Shown here: positions 1-6,966 of the stretch, piece after piece | Numbering within the stretch: the first letter of the stretch is position 1 | Layout of the letters: each line of letters begins with the position of its first letter | Source of the DNA: Ferrovaceae bacterium | GTDB lineage: Bacteria; Pseudomonadota; Gammaproteobacteria; Burkholderiales; Ferrovaceae | NCBI GenBank assembly: GCA_027457225.1 | Contig: DAIDTL010000017.1 | Location: 1-12,475, forward strand | Length of the DNA: 12,475 nucleotides | Direction of reading: 5' to 3' | The notes under the pieces: model-generated | The model's input: the letters and a program-made list of their open reading frames with translations, nothing else | Databases searched by the model: none | Told to the model about the DNA's origin: nothing | Made by a program: the position numbers and the translations under genes

Positions 1-300
1 GGGTTGCAGAATGCCCATGCGGTAACGAAAACTGACGATCCAGTACATGGCGACGGTCACACCCGCAATCAACGACAGGCTATGCCCCAGGGACAAGTCC
101 AGCCGTTCGTCAGCAAACAGGGCGTGATGCAACAACACGCCATGCACGATCAGGGTGGCCAGAATGAGGACACGGACGATCATCTCGCCCGTCGCCTGAC
201 CTTCGACGGCGTACCCCTGAGCGCGCTGCATCACCAGCACGCGAATGCCCAGCAGTAGATAAAGGGCAGCAGTGATAAAATACAGTTGGGCGTCGATCAT
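1..300 (-). CDS. ypjD: YpjD/CcsA-like inner membrane protein, N-terminal part (runs off the window)
   Basis: The frame opens with ATG at 300 and stays open to the window edge, giving the first 100 residues. The product starts MIDAQLYFITAALYLLLG, a hydrophobic first helix. A second hydrophobic stretch follows at about residues 42-55 (MIVRVLILATLIVHG) and a third at about 74-88 (LSLIAGVTVAMYWI). This pattern, and the position divergent from ffh, match the YpjD proteins, which carry a CcsA-type cytochrome c assembly domain; in E. coli ypjD also lies beside ffh. The haem-handling tryptophan-rich motif of CcsA proteins would lie further on and cannot be checked. An AGG-containing ribosome site lies about 8 nt before the ATG, and only 45 bp separate this start from that of ffh. 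The membrane topology is seen in the sequence. The family name is inferred from the N-terminus and context; the physiological role of YpjD is poorly known. Confidence 0.72.
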   Translation of the reverse strand, partial: MIDAQLYFITAALYLLLGIRVLVMQRAQGYAVEGQATGEMIVRVLILATLIVHGVLLHHALFADERLDLSLGHSLSLIAGVTVAMYWIVSFRYRMGILQP

Positions 301-345
301 GATTCGCCTAGTTTACCATTCCATTCGACCAGGACAGCTTTCTCC

Positions 346-1698
346 ATGCTGGATCATTTAACAGAACGACTTTCAGGGGTCATCAAGACCCTGCGTGGCC
401 AGGCACGCCTGACCGATTCCAACATCCAGGAAGCCCTTCGTGACGTCCGTGTGGCGCTGCTGGAAGCCGATGTGGCCCTCCCCGTGGTCAAGGATTTTAT
501 CCAGGAAGTGCGCCAACAGGCGCTCGGCCAGGAGGTCCTGAACAGCCTGACCCCCGGACAGGCTTTGGTTGGCATCGTGCATCAGTCCCTCACCAAACTG
601 ATGGGGGAACGAAGCGAAGGGCTTCGTCTGACCACGCAACCGCCCGCAGTCATTCTGATGGCTGGATTGCAAGGTTCGGGTAAAACAACCTCCAGCGGCA
701 AACTGGCCAAGCTGCTCAAGGAACAACAAAAAAAGAAAGTGCTGCTGGTCAGTTGCGACATCTACCGCCCTGCAGCCATCGAACAACTGCAGGTTCTGGC
801 GCAATCGCTGGAGATTGATTTTTTCCCCTCCGATTCAGGGCAGGCACCGGAAGCGATTGCAGCGGCAGCACTGGACTATGCAAAACGGCATTTTCACGAT
901 GTCCTGATCGTCGATACCGCCGGCCGACTGGCCATTGATGACGCCATGATGCAAGAGATCCTGGCCCTCCATCAAACGGTGCATCCCATTGAAACCCTGT
1001 TTGTGGTGGATGCCATGCAGGGTCAGGATGCGGTCAATACCGCGCGCACCTTTGGCGAGATCCTCCCCCTGACGGGCATCATCCTGACCAAGCTGGATGG
1101 AGATGCCCGCGGCGGCGCTGCGCTTTCGGTCCGCCATGTCACCCAAAAGCCCATCAAGTTCATTGGGGTAGGCGAAAAACTGACCGGATTGGAAGCGTTC
1201 TATCCAGAACGAATGGCCTCCCGCATTCTCGGCATGGGCGACGTGCTGTCCTTGATCGAGGAAGCCCATCGCACAGTGGATCGCGCCGAAGCGGAGAAAT
1301 TGGCCCACAAAATCAAGAAGGGCCAGGGTTTTGATCTGGAAGATTTCAAATTGCAGATCGTGCAAATGAAAAAATCGGGTGGGTTGGGTGCCATGATGGA
1401 CAAGCTCCCGGCACAACTGACCCGAAGTTTGCCTGCCAACGCAACCATGGATGAACGCGCCATCAACCGTATTGAAGGCATCATCAACGCCATGACACCT
1501 GCTGAGCGGCATCGTCCCGAATTGTTGAAAGCCTCACGCAAGCGGCGTATCGCTGCGGGTTCAGGGGTGCAGGTTCAGGAGGTCAACCGGCTTCTGGCCC
1601 AATTTGAACAAATGCAGAAGATGATGAAAATGATGTCAAGAGGCGGACTGACTAAAATGATGCGCGGCATGAAGGGGTTGATGCCTGGGCTTCATTGA
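346..1698 (+). CDS. ffh: Signal recognition particle protein Ffh (SRP54 GTPase)
   Basis: Ffh binds 4.5S RNA and signal sequences of nascent membrane proteins and, with FtsY, delivers ribosomes to the translocon; both GTPases act at the cytoplasmic face of the membrane. The 450-residue product is close to the 453 of E. coli Ffh. The N domain covers about residues 1-95. The G domain shows the P-loop GLQGSGKTT (107-115), DTAGR (190-194) and TKLDGD (248-253). The M domain, from about 300, ends in a methionine-rich tail (QMQKMMKMM and further Met pairs) that binds signal sequences and RNA. The frame is open 20 codons upstream, but ATG 346 gives the family's usual start MLDHLTERLSGVIKTLRG and has AGGA at 331-334. 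Divergent from ypjD and convergent with plsY. In E. coli ffh precedes rpsP in the same direction; here it faces the rpsP operon. Confidence 0.97.
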   Translation: MLDHLTERLSGVIKTLRGQARLTDSNIQEALRDVRVALLEADVALPVVKDFIQEVRQQALGQEVLNSLTPGQALVGIVHQSLTKLMGERSEGLRLTTQPPAVILMAGLQGSGKTTSSGKLAKLLKEQQKKKVLLVSCDIYRPAAIEQLQVLAQSLEIDFFPSDSGQAPEAIAAAALDYAKRHFHDVLIVDTAGRLAIDDAMMQEILALHQTVHPIETLFVVDAMQGQDAVNTARTFGEILPLTGIILTKLDGDARGGAALSVRHVTQKPIKFIGVGEKLTGLEAFYPERMASRILGMGDVLSLIEEAHRTVDRAEAEKLAHKIKKGQGFDLEDFKLQIVQMKKSGGLGAMMDKLPAQLTRSLPANATMDERAINRIEGIINAMTPAERHRPELLKASRKRRIAAGSGVQVQEVNRLLAQFEQMQKMMKMMSRGGLTKMMRGMKGLMPGLH

Positions 1699-1707
1699 GT
1701 TTTTTTT
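1669..1707 (+). terminator. Possible weak terminator at the ffh end
   Basis: ATGAAG at 1669-1674 is the exact reverse complement of CTTCAT at 1690-1695. Four bases later comes a run of eight T (1700-1707). The stem is only 6 bp with a 15-nt loop and a small gap before the T run, and it lies inside the ffh 3' end and the plsY stop region, so it is a weak Rho-independent candidate. A competing pairing, GGCAT with ATGCC, also exists within it. The repeat and T run are visible; the function is inferred. Confidence 0.3.
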
Positions 1708-2300
1708 CGGAATATGGTTTCTTCGCCATTGAGCAACTTGCGAATATTGCTGTGGTGATGGGCCAGCAATATTACAGCCATTCCCAACACGGTCAGGCGC
1801 AATAGTCCGTCCTGCAAAAACAGAAGACCCAACAAGGGGGCTGCCACCGAAGCACAAAGCGCAGAGAGTGAAGAAATTCGTGTCACTGCCATCACCGAGA
1901 CCCAAACGATTGAGGTGCAAAGTCCGAGCACCGGGTTAAGTGCCAGCAAAACCCCCAGGGCAGTGGCTACCCCCTTGCCCCCCTTGAACCCGAAAAATAT
2001 GGGATAACCGTGCCCGATAAATACTGCCAGAGAGGCTGCAGCCAGCGATTGGGGCAGCGCCCCCAGCGGGAGCGCAACCGCTGCCGTAAACCAGACGGCG
2101 AACCACCCTTTGAATGTGTCCCCCAGCAATACCCAGGCTGCTCCCCAACGGCTTCCGCCGCGCAGTATGTTGGTGGCTCCGGGATTTTTTGACCCAAAGG
2201 TCCGTGGGTCAGGCAGTCCCATGAGGCGACTGACAACGACAGCAAAAGAAAGGGATCCAATAAGATAGGCGGCAACGGCCACCAGAATAAGCGACATCAT
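1692..2300 (-). CDS. plsY: Acyl-phosphate:glycerol-3-phosphate acyltransferase PlsY
   Basis: PlsY transfers an acyl group from acyl-phosphate (made by PlsX) to the sn-1 position of glycerol 3-phosphate, giving lysophosphatidate, the first step of phospholipid synthesis. It is an inner membrane protein. The 202 residues match the usual length of about 200. The three conserved family loops are all present: GSKNPGATNILR near residue 36, HGYPIFFGFKGGKGVAT near 98, and TRISSLSAL near 140. Hydrophobic helices between them fit the five-segment topology. The start is one of two adjacent ATG codons (2300 or 2297); the ribosome site before them is weak. Only 21 nt separate it from xerD upstream, so it is probably the last gene of the rpsP transcript. 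Its stop overlaps that of ffh on the other strand by 7 bp. Confidence 0.95.
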   Translation of the reverse strand: MMSLILVAVAAYLIGSLSFAVVVSRLMGLPDPRTFGSKNPGATNILRGGSRWGAAWVLLGDTFKGWFAVWFTAAVALPLGALPQSLAAASLAVFIGHGYPIFFGFKGGKGVATALGVLLALNPVLGLCTSIVWVSVMAVTRISSLSALCASVAAPLLGLLFLQDGLLRLTVLGMAVILLAHHHSNIRKLLNGEETIFRKKTQ

Positions 2301-2321
2301 GGCTGTCCAGTATAGGCGGAA

Positions 2322-3176
2322 TCAGCCTCGTGGATGGTGTTTTTCATGTAACTGACGCAGTCGCTCACGCGCCACGTGGGTATAAATCTGCGTTGTGGAG
2401 ATGTCGGCATGACCCAGCAGCAACTGCACCACGCGCAAATCTGCCCCGTGATTAACCAGATGGGTTGCAAAGGCATGTATTAGCGTGTGCGGCGACAAGG
2501 TTTTCTGGAGTCCTGTTTTCAGGGCATAGCGTTTGACAAGGTACCAAAAGGCCTGACGCGTCATGGGCTGTTTGCGTCGGGTGACGAACAGGGATCCATG
2601 CGGTTGGCCAGCCAGCAGTGCAGGACGTGCCTTTGTCAGATAGCGCTGCAACCAATCCAAAGCGGTTTCCCCGATGGGGACCAGGCGCTCTCGGCCCCCC
2701 TTCCCGGTCACACGGACAACACCGCTGTCCAGTGCAATCCCGGAAAGGGGCAACGCAACCAGCTCTGAAACCCGCAAGCCACTGGCATAGAGGACTTCCA
2801 ACATCGCCCGATCGCGTAGTCCAAGATCCGTTTGGGGATCCGGCGCATCAAGCAAATGTTCCACATCGGATTCGGAAAGCGTTTTTGGGAGCGCTCGGGG
2901 CAACTTGGGGGAGTCGATACGTAAGGTCGGATCTCCGGCAATCCGCCCTTCGCGCAAGGCATGGCGGTAAAACCGGCGCAATGCCGAGAGGGCTCTCCCG
3001 GCAGTGCGACTCTTGATCCGCCTGGTGCCATAGAGATAGGCCAACCAGCCCTGCACGTGCACGGCATCGACCTGATACAAGCCGCATTCAGGGTATTGCG
3101 TCACCAACCACTGAGCGAATTGGGTCAGATCGCGCCGATAACTGTCGAGCGTGTTGCGCGACAGTCCGTCTTCCAA
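2322..3176 (-). CDS. xerD: XerD-like tyrosine recombinase with altered active site and unclear start
   Basis: XerC/XerD resolve chromosome dimers at dif during division. This product aligns with E. coli XerD along its whole length, including LRDRAMLEVLYASGLRVSEL, MTRQAFW, NHGADLRVVQLLLGH and the C-terminal RLRQLHEKHHPRG, so XerD rather than XerC is preferred. Counting from the TTG at 3176, catalytic residues R135, K159, H230, H256 and nucleophile Y265 are present. However, the HxxR box reads HTLI: residue 233 is Ile (ATA at 2478-2480) where the family has catalytic Arg. The start is also odd. Family similarity (LREILDRFCDSLWLEDG) extends about 18 codons upstream of TTG to the rplS stop TAA at 3231-3233, which is in the same frame, yet no ATG, GTG or TTG lies in that stretch; CTG 3215 and ATC 3227 are the only near-cognates. 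The TTG start given here would cut off the first core-binding helix and has no ribosome site. The recombinase may be decaying, non-catalytic, or affected by sequence errors. Confidence 0.85.
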   Translation of the reverse strand: MEDGLSRNTLDSYRRDLTQFAQWLVTQYPECGLYQVDAVHVQGWLAYLYGTRRIKSRTAGRALSALRRFYRHALREGRIAGDPTLRIDSPKLPRALPKTLSESDVEHLLDAPDPQTDLGLRDRAMLEVLYASGLRVSELVALPLSGIALDSGVVRVTGKGGRERLVPIGETALDWLQRYLTKARPALLAGQPHGSLFVTRRKQPMTRQAFWYLVKRYALKTGLQKTLSPHTLIHAFATHLVNHGADLRVVQLLLGHADISTTQIYTHVARERLRQLHEKHHPRG

Positions 3177-3230
3177 CCAGAGGCTGTCGCAAAACCGATC
3201 AAGGATTTCGCGCAGGTCGGGGCTGATGGC

Positions 3231-3623
3231 TTAGCTGGCGGAGGGTTCTGTGTTCGAGGGCGTCGAGCGCGACACCAGTTTTTCCCGAATACGGGCCGAC
3301 TTGCCGGAGCGGTCACGCAGATAGTACAGCTTTGCACGACGCCCATCGCCGCGCCGTTTGACTTCGATGCTGGCAATCATTGACGACCAGGTCTGGAAGG
3401 TCCGTTCCACCCCCTCACCCGAAGACACCTTACGTACGATGAAAGATGAATTGAGGCCCCGATTACGACGTGCAATCACCACGCCTTCAAAGGCCTGAAC
3501 GCGCTTGCGTTCGCCTTCCACCACATTGACATTCACAACCACGGTATCCCCGGGCGCAAAGTCGGGGATGGTTTTCCCCAAACGGGCCATTTCTTCCTGT
3601 TCCAGTTGCTTGATGACATCCAT
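3231..3623 (-). CDS. rplS: 50S ribosomal protein L19
   Basis: L19 sits at the 30S-50S interface of the ribosome. The 130-residue product starts MDVIKQLEQEEMARLGKTIP and contains the family's conserved core PGDTVVVNVNVVEGERKRVQ, FEGVVIARRNRGLNSSF, VRKVSSGEGVERTF and AKLYYLRD. E. coli L19 has 115 residues; the difference is a Ser/Thr-rich tail (STPSNTEPSAS) after the last basic helix. The frame is open 13 codons further upstream, but ATG 3623 gives the family start and has a strong ribosome site, AAGGGG at 3631-3636, with 7 nt spacing. That spacer contains the trmD stop codon, so translation is likely coupled to trmD. The frame continues in phase after the TAA into xerD, with no further stop. 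Confidence 0.97.
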   Translation of the reverse strand: MDVIKQLEQEEMARLGKTIPDFAPGDTVVVNVNVVEGERKRVQAFEGVVIARRNRGLNSSFIVRKVSSGEGVERTFQTWSSMIASIEVKRRGDGRRAKLYYLRDRSGKSARIREKLVSRSTPSNTEPSAS

Positions 3624-3627
3624 GGTT

Positions 3628-4392
3628 CTACCCCTTCGATTTGAGTTCGGCTTTGAACTCATCCAACAGTTTTTGATTTTCCCCGGACAGCGGTTGGTTG
3701 ACCAACATATCCGGACGTTTTTGCCAGGTCCTGCCTAAAGCCTGTTTGCACCTCCAGCGCAAGATATCCGCATGGTTTCCGGACATCAGCACTGCGGGCA
3801 CCGCCAATCCTTCGTACACCTCAGGCCGGGTGTAGTGTGGCGTGTCCAGCAATCCGTGCACGAATGATTCCTGTGTCACGGACAATGCGTCACCCAGCAC
3901 ACCGGGCAACTGCCTTAACAGGGCATCCATCAGCACCATGGCCGGGAGCTCGCCTCCGGACAGCACATAGTCGCCAATGGATACTTCTTCATCCACTTCC
4001 CGCATCAGCAGGCGCTCATCGACGCCCTCATAACGCCCAGCCAACAGGATCAGGCCCGGGCCTTCGGCATAGCGCATTACGCGCGCATGGGTCAGCACCG
4101 ACCCCTGAGGACTGAGATACACCACTTTGGGGCGCTCAATCCCCAACCCGTTCTGCCGTTCTCGAGCCGCTGCAATGGCCAGCGCCAGGGGACGCGCCAG
4201 CATGACCATGCCCGGACCGCCGCCGTACGGCCGATCATCGATCGTACGATAATTATCGGTGGTGAAATCGCGTGGATTCCAGGCCCGAAAGTCCCATAAC
4301 CCCTGTTCCAGCGCCCGACGTGTGACACCATGTTGGGTCAATGCCTCGAACATGGGCGTAAACAATGAGATCACGTCAAAGACAAAAGCCAT
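3628..4392 (-). CDS. trmD: tRNA (guanine-N1)-methyltransferase TrmD
   Basis: TrmD uses S-adenosylmethionine to make m1G at position 37, next to the anticodon, of tRNAs reading CNN and some other codons, and so prevents +1 frameshifting. The 254-residue product (E. coli 255) carries the deep trefoil-knot SAM site: YLSPQG (92-97), GRYEGVDERL (119-128), and IGDYVLSGGELPAM (139-152). DDRPYGGGPGM (52-62) and the C-terminal HYTRPEV and LSGNHADI motifs are intact. At the position of the studied catalytic Asp169 of E. coli and H. influenzae (EDSF) this protein has QESF, with Glu175 (GAA at 3868-3870). ATG 4392 gives the family start and shares one base with the rimM stop (TGATG), so it is translationally coupled. 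The frame is open six codons upstream, but that extension is not conserved in the family. Confidence 0.96.
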   Translation of the reverse strand: MAFVFDVISLFTPMFEALTQHGVTRRALEQGLWDFRAWNPRDFTTDNYRTIDDRPYGGGPGMVMLARPLALAIAAARERQNGLGIERPKVVYLSPQGSVLTHARVMRYAEGPGLILLAGRYEGVDERLLMREVDEEVSIGDYVLSGGELPAMVLMDALLRQLPGVLGDALSVTQESFVHGLLDTPHYTRPEVYEGLAVPAVLMSGNHADILRWRCKQALGRTWQKRPDMLVNQPLSGENQKLLDEFKAELKSKG

Positions 4393-4877
4393 CAGTAATC
4401 TAACTCCCAATCCACAACCACCCGTTTTTCTTTCAGGGTGACCTGCAAGATGACGTCCTGCAGATAGGGAATCAGGTGCTGGCGTTCCATGCCTTGCACC
4501 ACCATGACATCGTTAGCGCCGGTCTCGATCATGTCCACGACCTGCCCTAGCCGCTCTCCTGCAAGGTTAACAACCTCGAGTCCGATCAGGTCGGCCCAGT
4601 AGAATTCATTTTCGGCAGTCGGCGGCAATTGTTCGCGCGGCACCGCAATGTCCAGTCCCCACAGGGACTCTGCAAATGTACGGTCCATGGCGCCTTCAAG
4701 GCGCGCAACCAGTGCACCGCCATGCACCCGCCATTCGGCAACCGCGTATTCCTTGTAGGCAGGCTCGTGTCCCAGCCACCAGCGCGGATATGCCGCCAAC
4801 CCATCCGGTTTTCCAGTAAAGCTCTGTACACGGACCCAGCCATGCACACCATAAGGAGCGGCTATCCGCCCCATCAC
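4392..4877 (-). CDS. rimM: Ribosome maturation factor RimM
   Basis: RimM assists assembly of the 30S head around S19 and 16S rRNA processing. The 161-residue product has the N-terminal RimM barrel (MGRIAAPYGVHGWVRVQSFT, matching E. coli LGKMGSSYGIRGWLRVFS) and the C-terminal PRC-barrel, starting at FYWADLIGLEV and including GQVVDMIETGANDVMVV and LIPYLQDVI. E. coli RimM is 182 residues, longer at the N-terminus. Two starts are adjacent: GTG 4877 and ATG 4874. The frame is open further upstream into rpsP, so a somewhat earlier start cannot be excluded, and no strong ribosome site decides it. The distance to the rpsP stop is 10 nt, and the stop overlaps the trmD ATG. Position in the order rpsP-rimM-trmD-rplS supports the call. 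Confidence 0.95.
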   Translation of the reverse strand: MMGRIAAPYGVHGWVRVQSFTGKPDGLAAYPRWWLGHEPAYKEYAVAEWRVHGGALVARLEGAMDRTFAESLWGLDIAVPREQLPPTAENEFYWADLIGLEVVNLAGERLGQVVDMIETGANDVMVVQGMERQHLIPYLQDVILQVTLKEKRVVVDWELDY

Positions 4878-4887
4878 GACCCACTGA

Positions 4888-5148
4888 TTAGGCAGCGGGA
4901 ACCCCTGCCTGCGGAACCAGTTTGATCAGCTTTTCCACGGCGTCGGAAGTCTGGGCGCCACGGCTCTTCCAAAAATCCACCCGGGCGAGATCAAGACGCA
5001 GTCCATCGTTCGCTTCCGGGCGCATCGGATTGTAAAACCCGAGACGTTCAATAAAGCGTCCATCACGACGATTGCGCGAATCGGCAACCACCACATTGTA
5101 GAAAGGACGGTTACGGGCACCGCCGCGAGACAATCGGATCACAACCAT
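4888..5148 (-). CDS. rpsP: 30S ribosomal protein S16
   Basis: S16 is an early-binding 16S rRNA protein of the 30S body. The 86-residue product starts MVVIRLSRGGARNRPFYNVV, contains ADSRNRRDGRFIERLGFYNP, and has the late motif RVDFWKSRGAQTSDAVEKLI, all standard for bacterial S16 (E. coli 82 residues). ATG 5148 is the only sensible start; AAGG lies about 11 nt upstream with a further purine-rich GAAAGAA closer in. It is the first gene of the minus-strand run to plsY, and a near-consensus promoter lies about 60 bp upstream. The ribosome-facing genes after it follow with short gaps or overlaps. Confidence 0.97.
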   Translation of the reverse strand: MVVIRLSRGGARNRPFYNVVVADSRNRRDGRFIERLGFYNPMRPEANDGLRLDLARVDFWKSRGAQTSDAVEKLIKLVPQAGVPAA

Positions 5149-5176
5149 GATTCTTTCAACCTTTGTCGTTTGGACC

Positions 5177-5191
5177 TCGGGGAAATCCCGA
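5177..5191 (-). other. Small hairpin in the rpsP leader
   Basis: On the minus strand TCGGG and CCCGA flank a 5-nt loop, a perfect 5-bp stem within the predicted untranslated leader, between the inferred transcription start (near 5202) and the rpsP ribosome site. It could be incidental or a regulatory RNA fold for the operon. No U run follows, so it is not an intrinsic terminator. Confidence 0.25.
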
Positions 5192-5208
5192 TTCCGAAAA
5201 AGCCCAGA

Positions 5209-5237
5209 ATTATACGAAATTTGGATAGAAAAATCAA
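5209..5237 (-). promoter_or_regulatory. Sigma-70 promoter of the rpsP operon
   Basis: On the minus strand the sequence reads TTGATT (5232-5237), a 17-nt spacer, then a perfect TATAAT (5209-5214). Transcription should start near 5202, leaving a leader of about 54 nt before the rpsP ATG at 5148. The -35 box overlaps the stop codon of the upstream sulfurtransferase gene (5234-5236), so the two units are packed without any spare DNA. Box sequences and spacing are directly visible; activity is inferred. Confidence 0.8.
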
Positions 5238-6076
5238 GAGCTTCCTAAAGCAACCGGGCGCGACGGATCGGCACACCAGGCGCTCCAGGACCCCGGATAC
5301 AGCCGCCCGGGCCCAATCCCGGCATATTCCATGGCCAGGAGGTTGTGGCAAGCCGTCACCCCTGAACCACATTGATGAACCACGCCGACCGGATCCTTGC
5401 CGCCGAGCAGCGCTTCGAACTCGGTCTTCAGGACCAGGGGGGGTTTGAACCGCCCTTCCGAGTCCAGGTTGTCGCGAAAAAAGCGATTGCGCGCGCCGGG
5501 GATATGCCCGGCCACCGGATCAAGGGTCTCATTCTCACCGCGAAAACGATCTGCAGCCCGCGCATCAATCAGGCACATTGCCGGATCCTGCAGATGATGC
5601 AACACGAAATCGGTATCCACGGTCCGCCCGACACGTTCCTCGAGGTAAAACCGGGCCCTCTGGGGCTGTGGCATTTGCGCGTTAACGGGGCGATCTTCAG
5701 CCACCCAGCACTGCCAGCCCCCATCCAGAACAGACACACGATCATGCCCCAACCATTGCATCATCCACCAAAGCCGCGCCGCAAAGACCCCACCCATGTC
5801 GTCATAAGCCACCACCCTGCGCGCAGAATCCGCACCAATTTTCCCGAGCGTTTCGGCAAAAGTTTCGGGCGTCGGTAAAGGATGGCGGCCATTTTGGCCG
5901 GTCATCGGTCCTGAGAGATCCTGATCGAGGTGCAGGAAATGGGCCCCCGGAATATGGCTGGTCAAATAAGCGCGGCGACCCGCCCCGGTATCCTGCAGGC
6001 TGTGCCGACAATCCAGCACCAACCACTCCTGCAGATGAAGTGCCAGGAGCGCCGTGGAGACCAGGGGTTCATTCAT
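5234..6076 (-). CDS. sseA: 3-mercaptopyruvate/thiosulfate sulfurtransferase (two rhodanese domains)
   Basis: The enzyme moves a sulfane sulfur from a donor onto an active-site cysteine and then to an acceptor such as cyanide or a thiol. The 280-residue product has two rhodanese domains. The N-terminal one (about 1-130) keeps the fold motifs LDCRH, HIPGAHFLHLD and VLDGGW but has no catalytic Cys loop. The C-terminal one has LIDARAADRFRGE, AGHIPGARN and the loop QCGSGVTACHN with Cys236. The loop CGSGVT is typical of mercaptopyruvate sulfurtransferases (SseA type), while thiosulfate-specific rhodaneses usually carry CRKGVT; substrate remains an inference. ATG 6076 overlaps the stop of the transporter gene upstream (TGATG), and a strong GGAGG (6084-6088) lies 7 nt before it. 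The frame is open 37 codons further upstream within the transporter gene, but that extension is not rhodanese-like. Confidence 0.9.
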   Translation of the reverse strand: MNEPLVSTALLALHLQEWLVLDCRHSLQDTGAGRRAYLTSHIPGAHFLHLDQDLSGPMTGQNGRHPLPTPETFAETLGKIGADSARRVVAYDDMGGVFAARLWWMMQWLGHDRVSVLDGGWQCWVAEDRPVNAQMPQPQRARFYLEERVGRTVDTDFVLHHLQDPAMCLIDARAADRFRGENETLDPVAGHIPGARNRFFRDNLDSEGRFKPPLVLKTEFEALLGGKDPVGVVHQCGSGVTACHNLLAMEYAGIGPGRLYPGSWSAWCADPSRPVALGSS

Positions 6077-6966
6077 CAGAGCACCTCCAGTGCAGAAGCA
6101 GCAGCGGTTCGACGGACAAGACGGCTGGCTACAGCGCCAGCCAGAATCACTACGGCGACTCCCAACCAACCCGTCCAGGGTAACCATTCGTCAAAAAACA
6201 GGATGCCAAGAAGGCTGGAATAAACAATGGCACTATACGCAAAATTCGCAACCAGTAGCGTGGAGCCCATGCGATAGGCCCGGGTCATGCAAAGCTGGCC
6301 CACCGTGGAGGCTAGGCCCAGGGCCACCAAAATGCCGATATTTGAGAAAGTGATCGGATGACGCGGCGCAAACAGGAGATAGATCCCCAAAACCAGGGTT
6401 GAAAGTGCTGTGAAGTACAACACGATACGCCATTCGGGCTCACCCAGCGCTCCCATGGCGCGCACATTCAGGTAAGACACCCCTGCTCCAAATCCTGAAA
6501 GCAGTCCCATCACTCCGGCAAACCATTCATCCGGGCCAAAATGGGGACGCAGCACCAGGACGATGCCAATAAATCCGAACCCCAGAGCGATCATCAACGG
6601 GCCATTCAGTTTTTCGCGGGACAGTACCGTGATCAGGAATGCCAGAAATAGCGGGGACGTATAGTTGAGCGTGACCGCCGTTGCCAACGGCAACCGGGTC
6701 AGGGCATAAAAATACAATACGAGGGAGATCAGGCCTGAAACACTGCGAAACAGATGGAGCCGCCAATGAATGCTGGTCATGGGCTGGTGCTGTCGAAGCG
6801 CAAACAGGACGATTGGGATCAGACCAAAAAAAGAGCGGTAGAACACCAGTTCGGCAGAAGAAAAATAGGGCGAGCCCAACTTGACGAACAACCCCATCAC
6901 GGCAAAACTGAAACTGGCCACCAACATCCAGGCTGACCTGAGTGGGGGCAACCCAAACACCGTCAC
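6076..6966 (-). CDS. EamA/DMT-superfamily transporter
   Basis: The 296-residue product is almost wholly hydrophobic, with about ten transmembrane segments arranged as two EamA repeats. The first begins at SAWMLVASFSFAVMGLFVKL and includes the typical LNYTSPLFLAFLITVL. The second begins near WFAGVMGLLSGFGAGVSYL and ends with AYSAIVYSSLLGILFFDEWL, the usual family signature. Such proteins export or import small metabolites (amino acids, nucleosides, S-adenosylmethionine and others); nothing visible fixes the substrate. The chosen GTG at 6966 overlaps the oxygenase stop as GTGA. A second GTG at 6960 is better spaced (9 nt) from GAAGG and is equally possible. The frame remains open about 49 codons upstream, but those are inside the oxygenase gene and not hydrophobic. 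The stop overlaps the sulfurtransferase ATG, so all three genes are likely translationally coupled. Confidence 0.88.
   Translation of the reverse strand: MTVFGLPPLRSAWMLVASFSFAVMGLFVKLGSPYFSSAELVFYRSFFGLIPIVLFALRQHQPMTSIHWRLHLFRSVSGLISLVLYFYALTRLPLATAVTLNYTSPLFLAFLITVLSREKLNGPLMIALGFGFIGIVLVLRPHFGPDEWFAGVMGLLSGFGAGVSYLNVRAMGALGEPEWRIVLYFTALSTLVLGIYLLFAPRHPITFSNIGILVALGLASTVGQLCMTRAYRMGSTLLVANFAYSAIVYSSLLGILFFDEWLPWTGWLGVAVVILAGAVASRLVRRTAAASALEVL

Noticed and set aside
276..281. TAAAAT as a -10 box for ffh
   Set aside because: No -35 match at suitable spacing (CAGTAG at 17 nt), and the sequence lies within the ypjD coding start; I could not settle the ffh promoter.
835..1512. 225-residue open frame on the minus strand inside ffh
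   Set aside because: Antisense shadow of ffh, whose GTPase and M-domain motifs are unmistakable; the antisense product resembles nothing.
2010..2192. Short plus-strand frame inside plsY
   Set aside because: Shadow of plsY, which has all three acyltransferase loops; no ribosome site or resemblance.
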